Notes: a model not told the origin generated them from the sequence alone. DNA of 64,000 nucleotides from Sphingomonas sp. HITSZ_GF (GCF_029543155.1 NZ_JARQXA010000003.1:310001-374000); one strand, 5' to 3'; positions 9,216 to 18,163 are shown, counted from the stretch's first letter. Made by a program: numbers and translations.

Positions 9216-9926
9216 TCAGGCGGGACGATAGCTGAGGAAGATGTTGGCGGTGAGCCTGCCCGTGCGGGGATCGGGGGCGCCGGCGCCGGCGACCAGCCCG
9301 GAATGGAGCTGGCGGCTGCGATAGACGAGCAGCCGGTCGAACGCCGCGTCGGCGGCGGCGATCTGCTCGAACTCGGGCGTGTCGCCGCGGATATAGCCGG
9401 GTGCAGGCGGCGGCTCGGTAGCGCGCACGGCCTGGTAATGCGCCTCGCGCTCGGGCGTGATCGCCTCGAAGCCGGTGGCCCGGTGGCGATAGAAGGCGGT
9501 GCCGCCCTGCTCGGGGCCGCACAGATAATGGAGGAAGGCGAAGTGGAGCGGATCGCTGGTGTCGATATGCGGCACGCGCTGCGCGGCGACGAGATCGCCC
9601 GGCGGCAGCGTGACCAGCGAGAAATTGCACTCCGCCCGCCCCAGCCGCACCGCGCCGAGCCCGAAGGCGTCGCGCACCACCGGATCGAGCGCGCGGACCA
9701 CCGCCTCGACATAATCGAGCGGCGCCGGCGCGCGGATGCCGGGATAACCGCCGGCCGGACCATGGACCGGTGCGAACGCCGCCTGGGTGGCGGCATAGTC
9801 GACCAGCGCCGCCGCATCGCGCATCAGCCCGTCCAGGCAGAGCAAAGGCTCGCCTTCGCGCCCGAGGTGCGACAGGCGCGCGGCGGGGCGCGCATTCAGC
9901 GAGAAATCGTGCGACACCATGGTCAT
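9216..9926 (-). CDS. DUF6445 family protein, 2OG-Fe(II) oxygenase-like fold
   Basis: A 236-residue protein without signal peptide or membrane segment. It carries an HxD pair in VPHIDTSDP (near residue 130), a distal histidine in RSRQLHSGLV, and an arginine in GRLTANIFLSYRP. This is the HxD...H...R arrangement of Fe(II)/2-oxoglutarate dioxygenases, and the family often sits beside tryptophan-halogenase genes and TonB receptors in sphingomonads and Caulobacter. It is divergent from the cupin-like gene with 56 bases between starts. Two ATG codons (9926 and 9920) are possible and neither has a strong ribosome-binding site; I use the outer one. Enzymatic activity is inference from the metal-binding triad. 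A role in the same pathway as the halogenases is inference from location. Confidence 0.8.
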   Translation of the reverse strand: MTMVSHDFSLNARPAARLSHLGREGEPLLCLDGLMRDAAALVDYAATQAAFAPVHGPAGGYPGIRAPAPLDYVEAVVRALDPVVRDAFGLGAVRLGRAECNFSLVTLPPGDLVAAQRVPHIDTSDPLHFAFLHYLCGPEQGGTAFYRHRATGFEAITPEREAHYQAVRATEPPPAPGYIRGDTPEFEQIAAADAAFDRLLVYRSRQLHSGLVAGAGAPDPRTGRLTANIFLSYRPA

Positions 9927-9982
9927 GTCCGGGACATCAACCCTTTCGATATGGCTCTAGCATTTCCGGGATCGTGACAAGC

Positions 9983-10993
9983 ATGGCGCAGGCGCAAATC
10001 CGGGAGATCGAGGGGCCGCTGGACGCCGAGGGGCTGCAGGCGCTCGTGCGCGACTATGCTCCCGCCGTGCTGCGCGGCGTGGCGCGCGACTGGCCGCTGG
10101 TGCAGGCGGCGGCGCAATCGGACGCGGCGGCCTGCGACCATCTGCTCGGCTTCGATCGCGGCGCGGCGGCCGAGGCCTTTGTCGGCGCACCGGCGATCGG
10201 CGGGCGCTTCTTCTATTCGGACGACATGCGCGGCTTCAACTTCGAGCGGCGCAAGGGGAAGTTCGCCGATCTGCTGCGCTATGTGCTGGCGCTGAAGGGC
10301 CGCGCCGACGCGCCCGCCGTCTATGCCGGCGCAGTGGAGACGGCGCAGGCGCTGCCGGGCTTCGCGGACGCCAATGCCCTGCCCGCGCTGGCCGGGCTCG
10401 ATGCCGAGCCGCGGATCTGGATCGGCACCGCCGCCAGCATCACCACCCATTTCGACGCATCGGACAACATCGCCTGCGTCGCGGCGGGGCGGCGGCGCTT
10501 CACGCTGTTCCCGCCCGAGCAGACGCCCAACCTCTATATCGGCCCGCTCGATCATACCGTGGCCGGGCAGCCGCTGAGCATGGCCGACACGGCCGCGCCC
10601 GACTTCGCCCGCTTCCCGCGCTTCCGCGACGCGCTGGACGCGGCTCTGGTGGCCGAGCTCGAACCGGGCGATGCGATCTTCATCCCGGCGCTGTGGTGGC
10701 ACCAGGTCGACGCGCTGTCGCCGTTCAACCTGCTGGTCAATTTCTGGTGGACGGACTCGCCCGACCAGGACGCGCGGTTTGACGCGATGGTGCATGCGAT
10801 CCTGACGATCAGCCATTTGCCGCCCAAGCGGCGCGAGGCCTGGGCGGCGTTCTTCGACACGTTCGTGTTCCAGCGGCACGGCGATCCGGCGGGGCACATG
10901 GCCCCCGAGCATCGCGGCGTGCTGGGCGCACCGACGCCGGAATTGCGGCGGTATATCCGGCAATATCTGATGCGGGGGCTGGGACGGCCATAG
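9983..10993 (+). CDS. Cupin-like (JmjC-type) Fe(II)-dependent oxygenase family protein
   Basis: A 336-residue cupin_8/JmjC-like protein. Seen: VLRGVARDWPLV near the N-terminus, typical of this family; an HxD iron-binding pair in TTHFDASDN around residue 155; RRRFTLFPPEQ; and the distal histidine in IPALWWHQVDAL near residue 240. Relatives hydroxylate proteins or small molecules using 2-oxoglutarate, and the subgroup next to tryptophan halogenases and TonB receptors has no agreed substrate. The ATG at 9983 is chosen because family similarity starts immediately after it; the open frame extends 71 codons further upstream over the divergent promoter. It converges on the alpha-glucuronidase gene across an inverted repeat. 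Confidence 0.85.
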   Translation: MAQAQIREIEGPLDAEGLQALVRDYAPAVLRGVARDWPLVQAAAQSDAAACDHLLGFDRGAAAEAFVGAPAIGGRFFYSDDMRGFNFERRKGKFADLLRYVLALKGRADAPAVYAGAVETAQALPGFADANALPALAGLDAEPRIWIGTAASITTHFDASDNIACVAAGRRRFTLFPPEQTPNLYIGPLDHTVAGQPLSMADTAAPDFARFPRFRDALDAALVAELEPGDAIFIPALWWHQVDALSPFNLLVNFWWTDSPDQDARFDAMVHAILTISHLPPKRREAWAAFFDTFVFQRHGDPAGHMAPEHRGVLGAPTPELRRYIRQYLMRGLGRP

Positions 10994-11013
10994 CAGGTCC
11001 GCATCTTCCTTCT

Positions 11014-11095
11014 CGTCATCCCCGCGCAGGCGGGGACCCAGAGCCGCAAAGGCATCGCTCGGTAACTCTGGATCCCCGCCTGCGCGGGGATGACG
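11014..11095. repeat. Dispersed palindromic repeat, copy 1 (nested inverted repeat)
   Basis: Two nearly perfect arms of about 29 bases (CGTCATCCCCGCGCAGGC... at 11014 and its complement ending near 11095) flank a 22-base loop. Each arm is itself a small palindrome (CCCCGC-GCAG-GCGGGG). It lies between two convergent genes. Five related copies lie at 28517, 34747, 39421, 46915 and 62498, all intergenic. Confidence 0.88.
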
Positions 11096-11139
11096 ATGAG
11101 AGGGACGCGAGGACGACGATTCGAGGAGCGTCTCCTTAT

Positions 11140-13296
11140 TCAGCGCCCCTGCCCCGGCGCATAAGGGGTGGTGATCGCCTTGTAATAGTCGAGGTCGTGC
11201 GCCGGCGGTTTGTGGCCCTCGGGCAGCGGGCGCTTCGAGATCGACTGGAAGTACGCAATCGAGGCGTCGCGCCACCACATCGCTTCCTCATGCTGAATCG
11301 CCAGGAAATCGCGGACCTGTGCCCAGCGCTCCGGATCGACCCTGGCTTCGAGGCCGGCCCAGTCCGCCTGCATCCTGGCGACCGCGTCGACGCCGGCATC
11401 GTAGTGGATCACCAGTTCGTCCCAGAGCGTGCGGCCGGACTGCATCCGGTAGTCCCAGGGGACGTGGTGGAACCAGAGCAGCAGCGCGTCGGGCACGGTC
11501 TTGAGGCTGTCCCAGCGTTTCGCGACCTGTGGCGCATATTGGGATAGCGCGTCGCTGCCGGCCTTGGTCCGGTCGAAGCCGATGCCGTCGGGCGCGGCCC
11601 TGGCGTAATAGACCGGGTTCCATTCGGGGCGCTTGAGGTCCGCGACCCAGGGCCCGGGGCCATAGTGATGGCCGGTCGCCATCTGGTGGGTGAGGCCGAG
11701 CGGAGTCATGTAGTTCACCACCGCCTCGCGCGAGCCCATCATCATGCGGACCACGGTGTCGACCGTCGCGCCGTCATTGCCCCAGGTCATCGCCGCCCAG
11801 TCGCGCGCGATCGCATCGGCCCCGGCATCGGGATTCCAGGCGAAGCGGCCAAAGGCGTACCAATTCGCCTGATCGAACTGCGAGCCCGACCAGTTGCGAT
11901 CGGTGCCGATATTGGCGACCCCGGCCATGCCGGTGGCGGCGCCGGGATCGACCGGCGTTTCAAGCAGCTTGGCGACGGTGCTGCCCTTGCCGGGGCGGAA
12001 GGTGTCGGCCTCGAGCGCCTCCTCCCACATCGTGCCGAGATACGCGAGGTGGGTGGCGAAGCCGAGATATTCCTTGGTGATCTGGAATTCCATCATCAGC
12101 GGCGTCCTGGGCATCGCGCCGAACAGCGGATGGAAGGGCTCGCGCGGCTGGAAGTCGATCGCGCCGTTCTTGACCTGGACGAGGACATTGTCGCGGAACT
12201 TGCCGTCGAGCGGCTGGAACTCGGTATAGGCCTGTTTGTGCCGGTCCTCGGCATTCTCCGCGGCATAGACGAAGGCGCGCCACATCAGGATGCCGTGGTG
12301 CGGGGCGAGCGCGTCGGCGAGCATGTTGGCGCCCTCGGCATGGGTGCGCTTGTAATCGGCCGGGCCGGGCTGCCCTTCCGAGTTCGCCTTGACCAGCAGG
12401 CCGCCGAAATCAGGAATGACGGTGTAGATCTCGTCGATCTTTGCCTTCCACCAGGCGCGGACCTGCGGATCAAGCGGATCGGCGGTCTTGAGCCCGCCCA
12501 GTTCGATCGGGGCGGAGAAGCGCGCGGTGAGATAGACCCGGATGCCATAGGGGCGGAACACCTCCGCCAGCGCCTTCACCTTCTGGAGATAGTCGGGGCG
12601 GAGGATATCGGCATTGGCGTTGACGTTGGTCAGCACCGTGCCGTTGATGCCGATCGAGGCATTGGCGCGGGCGTAGTCGGTGTATCGCGGATCCTTGTAG
12701 AGCGGCAGCTTCTGCCAATCCCACAGCGACTGGCCGGCATAGCCGCGCTCGACATGGCGATCGAGATTGTCCCAATGGTTGAGGACGCGGACCTTGAGCT
12801 TGGGCGCATCCACGATGTCGAGCCTGTCGATCGCCTGGCCGGTCTGGAGGAGTTTCAAGAGGCGGAAGACGCCGTAGAGCGCGCCGACATCCTTGTTGGC
12901 GAGGATCAGGATGGTGGGCTTGCCTTCAATCGCCAGGGTGCGGATCGCATAGCCTTCGTCGCCGATGCGCGGCAGATCGCGTGCCGCCACGTCGAGCGGC
13001 ATGGCATCGGTGGTGGCAATGAGGATTCCGCCCGCCTCGTCGACCCTCGCATGCTGGCCGGGCACGGCGCCAAGCATACCGCCGAGCCCGCGCTTCAGCT
13101 CCGCCGCAGCGGCGGCGATCGTTGGGCGATCGGTGGACGCGACGAAGTAGCGAAGCACCGGCGCGACGCGCGCCTTAGTGGCAGATTCGAGCGGCTGATA
13201 ACGCAGCCAGAGGTCATATCCGTCTTCGGCATGGCCTTGATTCGCAAGGCCGAAACACAAAAACGCAGACAAAATAGCCAGCAATTTCCGAAGCAT
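11140..13296 (-). CDS. aguA: GH67 alpha-glucuronidase
   Basis: A 718-residue secreted enzyme that removes (4-O-methyl)-glucuronic acid from xylo-oligosaccharides. Seen: a signal peptide ([18 protein letters not shown]... cut after GHA), the GH67 start [11 protein letters not shown], and the three catalytic acids in [10 protein letters not shown] (near residue 306), IDFQPREPF (near 377) and [11 protein letters not shown] (near 403). These align with Glu292, Asp365 and Glu393 of the Cellvibrio enzyme with a constant offset. The ATG at 13296 starts the signal peptide and has GGGAAGAG upstream; a frame extension of 14 codons to 13338 lacks these features. It is divergent from manD, sharing a promoter region with a perfect xyl-box. 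Probably periplasmic. Confidence 0.95.
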   Translation of the reverse strand: MLRKLLAILSAFLCFGLANQGHAEDGYDLWLRYQPLESATKARVAPVLRYFVASTDRPTIAAAAAELKRGLGGMLGAVPGQHARVDEAGGILIATTDAMPLDVAARDLPRIGDEGYAIRTLAIEGKPTILILANKDVGALYGVFRLLKLLQTGQAIDRLDIVDAPKLKVRVLNHWDNLDRHVERGYAGQSLWDWQKLPLYKDPRYTDYARANASIGINGTVLTNVNANADILRPDYLQKVKALAEVFRPYGIRVYLTARFSAPIELGGLKTADPLDPQVRAWWKAKIDEIYTVIPDFGGLLVKANSEGQPGPADYKRTHAEGANMLADALAPHHGILMWRAFVYAAENAEDRHKQAYTEFQPLDGKFRDNVLVQVKNGAIDFQPREPFHPLFGAMPRTPLMMEFQITKEYLGFATHLAYLGTMWEEALEADTFRPGKGSTVAKLLETPVDPGAATGMAGVANIGTDRNWSGSQFDQANWYAFGRFAWNPDAGADAIARDWAAMTWGNDGATVDTVVRMMMGSREAVVNYMTPLGLTHQMATGHHYGPGPWVADLKRPEWNPVYYARAAPDGIGFDRTKAGSDALSQYAPQVAKRWDSLKTVPDALLLWFHHVPWDYRMQSGRTLWDELVIHYDAGVDAVARMQADWAGLEARVDPERWAQVRDFLAIQHEEAMWWRDASIAYFQSISKRPLPEGHKPPAHDLDYYKAITTPYAPGQGR

Positions 13297-13331
13297 CGCT
13301 CTTCCCGTCTCTACGCGGTCATACGCCGCCG

Positions 13332-13358
13332 TTGACAAGCTTGTACCAGCGCAACAAT
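13332..13358 (+). promoter_or_regulatory. Possible promoter for manD-xylanase transcript
   Basis: A consensus -35 hexamer TTGACA (13332-13337) is followed after 15 bases by AACAAT (13353-13358), which directly abuts the xyl-box at 13358. The spacing is shorter than ideal. The perfect -35 and adjacent operator make it likely that transcription starts near here. Confidence 0.4.
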
Positions 13359-13371
13359 GGTAGCGCTACCA
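13358..13371. promoter_or_regulatory. Xyl-box operator (TGGTAGCGCTACCA), perfect palindrome
   Basis: A perfect 14-bp palindrome differing from the receptor-promoter box at 5801 by one base. It lies between the divergent alpha-glucuronidase and manD genes and could control both. It is the third box of this type in the locus. Confidence 0.75.
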
Positions 13372-13427
13372 AGCACATAGGCACGCGGCAACGACGTGCC
13401 GGAAGAGGAAGGGGAACCCGCGACGTC

Positions 13428-14639
13428 ATGGCCGAGATCGTATCCGCGCGCGTGATCGTCACCTGCCCCGACCGCAACTTCGTGACGCTCAAGATCGAGA
13501 CCGCGGACGGCATTTCCGGCATCGGCGATGCGACGCTGAACGGCCGCGAGCTGGCGGTGGTCGCCTATCTGCAGGATCACGTCATTCCCTGCCTGATCGG
13601 GCGCGACGCGCACCGGATCGAGGACATCTGGCAGTATCTCTACAAGGGCGCGTACTGGCGGCGCGGCCCGGTGACGATGTGCGCGATCGCGGCGGTCGAC
13701 ATGGCGCTTTGGGATATCAAGGCCAAGCTGGCGGGCATGCCGCTCTACCAGCTGCTCGGCGGCGCGAGCCGCGAAGGCTGCATGGTCTATGGCCATGCCA
13801 ACGGCGCGACGATCGAGGAGACGATCGAGGAAGCCGTCCGCCATGTCGAGCAGGGCTACCGGGCCGTGCGGCTCCAGGCGGGCGTGCCGGGGCTGAAATC
13901 CACCTATGGCGTCGCCAAGCCGGGGCAGCGCTACGAGCCCGCGGACGGGAGCCTGCCGACCGAGAGCTTGTGGTCGACCGAGAAATATCTCCGCTCGGTG
14001 GCGCCGTTGTTCGAGAAGGCGCGCGACGTGCTCGGCTGGGACGTCCACCTGCTCCACGACGTCCACCACCGGCTGACCCCGATCGAGGCGGCGCGGCTGG
14101 GCAAGGAACTGGAGCCGTACCGGCTGTTCTGGCTCGAGGATGCCACGCCGGCCGAGAACCAGGCCGGCTTCCGCCTGATCCGCGAGAAGACCACCACCCC
14201 GCTGGCGGTAGGCGAGATCTTCAACACGATCTGGGACGCCAAGCAGCTGATCGAGGAGCAGCTGATCGACTATATCCGGGCGACGATCGTCCATGCCGGC
14301 GGCATCACGCACATGCGCCGCATCGCCGCCTTCGCCGACCTCTACCAGGTGCGCACCGGCTGCCACGGCGCGACCGACCTGTCGCCGGTCTGCATGGCCG
14401 CGGCGCTGCACTTCGGCCTGTCGGTGCCCAATTTCGGCATTCAGGAGCTGATGCCGCACACGGCGACCACCGATGCGGTGTTCCCGCACGCATACAGCTT
14501 CCGGGACGGCATGATGCATCCGGGCGACGCCCCGGGGCTGGGCGTGGAGATCGACGAGGAGCTGGCCGCGAAATACGAATATAAGCGCGCCTATCTCCCC
14601 GTCGCGCGCCTTGAAGACGGAACCTTGTCCAACTGGTGA
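13428..14639 (+). CDS. manD: D-mannonate dehydratase (enolase superfamily, ManD type)
   Basis: A 403-residue enolase-superfamily enzyme that dehydrates D-mannonate to 2-keto-3-deoxygluconate. Metal ligands and catalytic residues fall exactly where the Novosphingobium ManD has them: Tyr near 159 (KSTYGV), Asp/His at about 210 and 212 (LLHDVHH), Glu near 236 (WLEDATP) and Glu near 262 (VGEIFNT). The ATG at 13428 follows GGAAGAGGAAGGGG and begins a canonical MAEIVSARV start. It forms an operon with the xylanase downstream. It fits catabolism of glucuronic acid released by the alpha-glucuronidase (glucuronate to fructuronate to mannonate to KDG). The isomerase, reductase and KDG kinase are not in the window. 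Confidence 0.93.
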   Translation: MAEIVSARVIVTCPDRNFVTLKIETADGISGIGDATLNGRELAVVAYLQDHVIPCLIGRDAHRIEDIWQYLYKGAYWRRGPVTMCAIAAVDMALWDIKAKLAGMPLYQLLGGASREGCMVYGHANGATIEETIEEAVRHVEQGYRAVRLQAGVPGLKSTYGVAKPGQRYEPADGSLPTESLWSTEKYLRSVAPLFEKARDVLGWDVHLLHDVHHRLTPIEAARLGKELEPYRLFWLEDATPAENQAGFRLIREKTTTPLAVGEIFNTIWDAKQLIEEQLIDYIRATIVHAGGITHMRRIAAFADLYQVRTGCHGATDLSPVCMAAALHFGLSVPNFGIQELMPHTATTDAVFPHAYSFRDGMMHPGDAPGLGVEIDEELAAKYEYKRAYLPVARLEDGTLSNW

Positions 14640-14656
14640 GCGGGAGAGGCTTGCTG

Positions 14657-15793
14657 ATGACTGACATTACGCGTCGTGGATTGCTGGGCGCAGGCGCCGC
14701 GCTGGCGCTGCCCTTCCCCGCCCTTGCGCAAGCCGCCGAGGGGCTGAACGCCGTGGCGAAGACCAAGGGTATGCGCTTCGGCTCCTGCTTCGCCTGGGGT
14801 GCACCGGGCGCCGATCGCGGATCCTTCGCCAATCCGAAATATGCCGAGCTGCTCAAGCGCGACTGCGGCATCCTGGTGCCCGAGAACGAATTCAAATGGC
14901 AGGCGATCCGGCCCGACGCCAAGACCTTCAACCTCGACCATTTCTCCGACATGCTCGATTTCGCCGAGGCGAACGGCATGACGATGCGCGGCCACACGCT
15001 GCTGTGGCACAAGACGCAGTATTTCCCGAAATGGCTGAACGAATACGACTTCGGCGCGTCGCCGATCAAGGAAGCCGAGCGCATCCTCGGCACGCATATC
15101 CGCACGCTGTGCAAGCTCTACGGCAACCGGATCGTGAGCTTCGACGTGGTCAACGAGACGGTGGAGGAAGGATCGGGCGCGCTGCGCACCTCCTCGCTGT
15201 CCAAGGCGTTCGGCGGCGCCGAGGCAATGCTCGACTTCGCCTATCACACCGCGCGCGAACATGCCCCGGGCGTCGAGCTGGTCTATAACGATTATATGAG
15301 CTGGGAGCCGGGCAATGAGGGGCACCGCTACGGCGTGCTCAAGCTGCTCGAGGGCTTCCGCAAGCGCGGCGTGCCCTGCGACACGCTGGGCGTGCAATCG
15401 CATATCGGACTGACCGGCGACGGCACGGTGGGGGCGCTGGTGAGCCGGCAGGAAAAGCCCTGGCGGACCTTCCTCGATAGCGCCACGCAGATGGGCTACA
15501 GGCTGGCGGTCACCGAATTCGACGTCGATGATCATCTGCTGCCCGGCGATCCGAAGATCCGCGACGGCATCGTCGCCAATTATGCCGCCGCCTATCTGGA
15601 AATCATGTTCTCCTATCCCCAGCTCAGGGACGTACTGGCCTGGGGCATGTGCGACCGCTTCACCTGGCTGAACGGCTACAAGCCGCGCAAGGACAAGACG
15701 CTGCAGCGGGCGACGCCCTATAATGACCAGTACCAGCCAAAGGCACTCCATGGGGTGATCCGGGATGCCTTTGCGGGTGCCGCTGCACGATAG
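14657..15793 (+). CDS. GH10 endo-1,4-beta-xylanase, likely Tat-exported
   Basis: A 378-residue GH10 xylanase. Seen: LLWHKTQYFPKWL, typical of the GH10 barrel; the acid/base glutamate in FDVVNETVE near residue 168; and the nucleophile in VTEFDVDD near residue 288. The N-terminus, MTDITRRGLLGAGAALAL followed by PALAQ, has a twin arginine before a hydrophobic stretch, suggesting export by the Tat pathway to the periplasm. I chose the ATG at 14657, which is preceded by GGGAGAGG; a GTG at 14636 overlapping the manD stop would place extra residues before the twin-arginine motif. It is co-transcribed with manD and presumably cleaves imported xylo-oligosaccharides or xylan. Confidence 0.94.
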   Translation: MTDITRRGLLGAGAALALPFPALAQAAEGLNAVAKTKGMRFGSCFAWGAPGADRGSFANPKYAELLKRDCGILVPENEFKWQAIRPDAKTFNLDHFSDMLDFAEANGMTMRGHTLLWHKTQYFPKWLNEYDFGASPIKEAERILGTHIRTLCKLYGNRIVSFDVVNETVEEGSGALRTSSLSKAFGGAEAMLDFAYHTAREHAPGVELVYNDYMSWEPGNEGHRYGVLKLLEGFRKRGVPCDTLGVQSHIGLTGDGTVGALVSRQEKPWRTFLDSATQMGYRLAVTEFDVDDHLLPGDPKIRDGIVANYAAAYLEIMFSYPQLRDVLAWGMCDRFTWLNGYKPRKDKTLQRATPYNDQYQPKALHGVIRDAFAGAAAR

Positions 15794-15795
15794 GT

Positions 15796-15813
15796 CGATC
15801 TTGTCCAAGATCG
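15796..15813. repeat. 18-bp palindrome after the xylanase gene
   Basis: CGATCTTG-TC-CAAGATCG, a perfect 8-2-8 inverted repeat starting three bases after the xylanase stop. The very short loop suits a protein-binding site better than an RNA hairpin, and no T-tract follows. It may be an operator for the kinase genes downstream. Role unknown. Confidence 0.45.
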
Positions 15814-15868
15814 TTCAGGAAACTCGTGCTAGGGGCTGATTCGACGGACCTATGACGGGGGTGGAACG

Positions 15869-16864
15869 ATGGCGGCGCTGGCCGCGAGCACTGAATCGAG
15901 CTTCGAGGCGCTGCTGGGCGGCGATCTCGATATCGGTCAGTTGCACGCCCTTGCCGACCAGGTCGCCGCCCTCCATGCCGCCGCGCCCAAGGCCGACGGC
16001 ACCGTCTTCCGCAAGACGCTGGCGCTGAGCGCCACCACCGATGCCCAGCGCGCCGAGCTGGCGCAGCATGGCGACGCGATCGGCCGCCGCATTGCCGGCG
16101 GACGGATCCGCGCGGTGATGGGCGAGCCGGTCGACAAACTCTACGACCTTTCCCGCGCGCTGATCGAAGTGATGCGCGCCGGGCTGGCCGGCGAGGCGAA
16201 CATGATCGCCAACCGCTATCTCGACGTGGCGCCGCAGGGCGCGACCGGCTGGGCGCTGCTGCCGCTCTATCTCTCCCTGCGCGCCAATGGCGAGGCCGAG
16301 CTGGCCGACAGCCTGCTCGCCCCCGCCCGGCCGCGGCTGGTGGTGGTCGGCGGGCTATCGGGCACCGGCAAGTCGACGCTGGCGCGGCTGCTGGGTAGCC
16401 GGATCGGGCGCCTGCCCGGCGCGCGCGTGCTGCGCTCCGACGTGTTCCGCAAGCGGCTGGCGGGGGTGAGCCCGGAAACCCGGCTGCCGCCGAAACATTA
16501 TACCCGTCGCAATGACGACGAGACCTATGAAGCGCTGTTCGAATCCGCCGACGATCACCTGGCCTGCGGCAACAGCGTGATCCTCGACGCGGTGTTCATG
16601 GGGCGCAGCGAGCGCGACGTGGCCGAGGCGCTGGCCGAGCGCCACCGCGCGGGCTTTACCGGCATCTGGCTGGAAGCCCCCGAGCGCGACCGCATCGCGC
16701 GGGTCAATGCGCGCGCGAACGACGCTTCGGACGCGACCGAGGCAGTGGTGCGCGAGCAATCGCGCCGATCGGTGGGCGAGATCCACTGGCACCGCATCCG
16801 GGCGAACCGGCCGCAGGAGACGATCGTCGCCGCCGCGCGTGCCGCGCTCGACCGGGCGCGCTGA
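15869..16864 (+). CDS. P-loop kinase-like protein (COG0645 type) with truncated aminoglycoside-phosphotransferase-like half
   Basis: A 331-residue protein. The C-terminal half has a Walker A motif GGLSGTGKST near residue 163, then LRSDVFRKRLAG and a DAVFM segment typical of predicted AAA-type small-molecule kinases. Family relatives of about 500 residues carry a full phosphotransferase-like domain before this; here the first 150 residues are a short helical segment that does not show the usual catalytic HGD motif. The ATG at 15869 follows GGGGGTGGAA. The stop overlaps the start of the PfkB gene by one base (TGATG), so they are co-translated. Substrate unknown. Association with a sugar-phosphate kinase suggests a metabolic or stress role, which is inference. 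Confidence 0.7.
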   Translation: MAALAASTESSFEALLGGDLDIGQLHALADQVAALHAAAPKADGTVFRKTLALSATTDAQRAELAQHGDAIGRRIAGGRIRAVMGEPVDKLYDLSRALIEVMRAGLAGEANMIANRYLDVAPQGATGWALLPLYLSLRANGEAELADSLLAPARPRLVVVGGLSGTGKSTLARLLGSRIGRLPGARVLRSDVFRKRLAGVSPETRLPPKHYTRRNDDETYEALFESADDHLACGNSVILDAVFMGRSERDVAEALAERHRAGFTGIWLEAPERDRIARVNARANDASDATEAVVREQSRRSVGEIHWHRIRANRPQETIVAAARAALDRAR

Positions 16865-17787
16865 TGGCGATCGCCACGCTGACGCTCAACCCGGCGCTCG
16901 ACGTGACCACCTGCACCGAGAAGGTTCGCCCCGGGCACAAGCTGCGCTGCTCCACGCCGCGCTTCGATCCGGGTGGCGGCGGGATCAACGTGGCGCGGGT
17001 GGTGACGCATCTGGGCGGCGCGGCGACGGCGGTCTTCCCCAGCGGCGGGCCGGCGGGCGCGACGATCGTGCAGCTGCTCGAGGCGCAGAAGATCCCGATC
17101 CTGCCCGTGCCGATCGCCGGCGCGACGCGCGAGAGCTTCACCGTCGACGAGGGCCGGCCGGGCGACCAGTATCGCTTCGTGCTGCCCGGGCCCGAGCTGG
17201 GGAAGGAAGAGCTGGCGGCCTTGCTCGACGCGCTGTTCGCGGTGCCCGACGTCACCCATGTCGTGGTGAGCGGCAGCCTGCCGCCCGGCTGCGACCCGGC
17301 GATCCTGAAGCAGATCGGCGCACGCTGCCGCGACGCGGGCGTGAAGCTGGTGATCGACACCTCGGGACCGGCGCTGGCCGCGGCCCAAGGTGCCGGGGCA
17401 TGGCTGGTCAAGCCGAGCCTGCGCGAAGTCGCCGACCTGCTCGGTCGCGAGATCGAGAGTGCGGACGACGAAATGGCGGCGGCGCGGGAGTTGCGCGACC
17501 GGGGCTTTGCCGAAGTGGTGGTGGTGTCGCTGGCCGAACGCGGAGCGCTGCTCGTCGGCGAGGGCCAGGAACTGCGCGTGCCCGCCATCGAGGTGGATGC
17601 CAAGGGCACGGTGGGTGCCGGGGACTCGATGGTGGCAGCGATCACCCTTGCCGCGTCGCAAGGCAAGGGGATCGAGGATGCGCTGCGCTACGGCATCGCA
17701 GCCGGCGCGGCGACGTTGATGACGCCGGCAACCGAACTGGCACGAAAGGAAGACGTCGAGCGGCTTTACGCCGGCACGCGCTCCTGA
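16864..17787 (+). CDS. PfkB-family sugar kinase (1-phosphofructokinase/6-phosphofructokinase II type)
   Basis: A 307-residue ribokinase-fold kinase. Seen: the family start LTLNPALDVTT, GGGGINVARV with the substrate-binding glycines, VSGSLPPG, and the C-terminal motif GTVGAGDSM with the catalytic aspartate near residue 252. The sequence fits the hexose-phosphate kinase branch (FruK, PfkB, LacC) that phosphorylates fructose 1-phosphate, fructose 6-phosphate or tagatose 6-phosphate; the exact substrate cannot be read off. It is coupled to the upstream P-loop kinase gene. Its last 22 bases overlap the end of the convergent ArsR-type regulator gene. Confidence 0.88.
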   Translation: MAIATLTLNPALDVTTCTEKVRPGHKLRCSTPRFDPGGGGINVARVVTHLGGAATAVFPSGGPAGATIVQLLEAQKIPILPVPIAGATRESFTVDEGRPGDQYRFVLPGPELGKEELAALLDALFAVPDVTHVVVSGSLPPGCDPAILKQIGARCRDAGVKLVIDTSGPALAAAQGAGAWLVKPSLREVADLLGREIESADDEMAAARELRDRGFAEVVVVSLAERGALLVGEGQELRVPAIEVDAKGTVGAGDSMVAAITLAASQGKGIEDALRYGIAAGAATLMTPATELARKEDVERLYAGTRS

Positions 17788-18077
17788 GCCGCAGCATCGG
17801 TGCTGCAGAACAGGCCGTACATCGCCTCGAGCATCTGGCGAGCTTCGTCGCTGGCCAGCGAATAGAAGATCATCTGGCCGTCGCGACGCGCGGCGACCAT
17901 GCCCTCGCGGCGAAGCAGGGCGAGTTGCTGTGACACGGCGGTATCGCGAGCACCGGTAAGGCGCGCGAGTTCACCCACAGACTTCTCGCCATCGAGAAGG
18001 TGGCAAAGCAGCAGGAAACGGCTTCGACCCGATAGCGCCTTCAAAAACGCGGAGGCGCGATCAACTACGGCAATCAT
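17766..18077 (-). CDS. ArsR-family winged-helix transcriptional regulator
   Basis: A 103-residue regulator with the ArsR-type DNA-binding helix ELARLTGARDTAVSQQLALLRREG and the wing VAARRDGQMIFYSL. I see no cysteine pair of the metal-sensing CxC type in the recognition helix, so it may sense something other than a metal. The start is ambiguous: ATG at 18077 is used, and a GTG at 18089 is also possible. The 3' end overlaps the convergent PfkB gene. It is divergent from an AlkB-like gene, with a short AT-rich inverted repeat in the gap that may be its operator. Confidence 0.85.
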   Translation of the reverse strand: MIAVVDRASAFLKALSGRSRFLLLCHLLDGEKSVGELARLTGARDTAVSQQLALLRREGMVAARRDGQMIFYSLASDEARQMLEAMYGLFCSTDAAAQERVPA

Positions 18078-18163
18078 TTCGTTCTTCACGGGCGTGACAG
18101 CTAGGGCCCCCAAACGGGACTTGCAACCGCTATCTCGCGGGAAAAACAACGGATTTTGCAGCA

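Noticed and set aside
11665..13335. A 556-codon open frame antisense to the alpha-glucuronidase
   Set aside because: No recognisable domain. The GH67 gene opposite has all catalytic residues.
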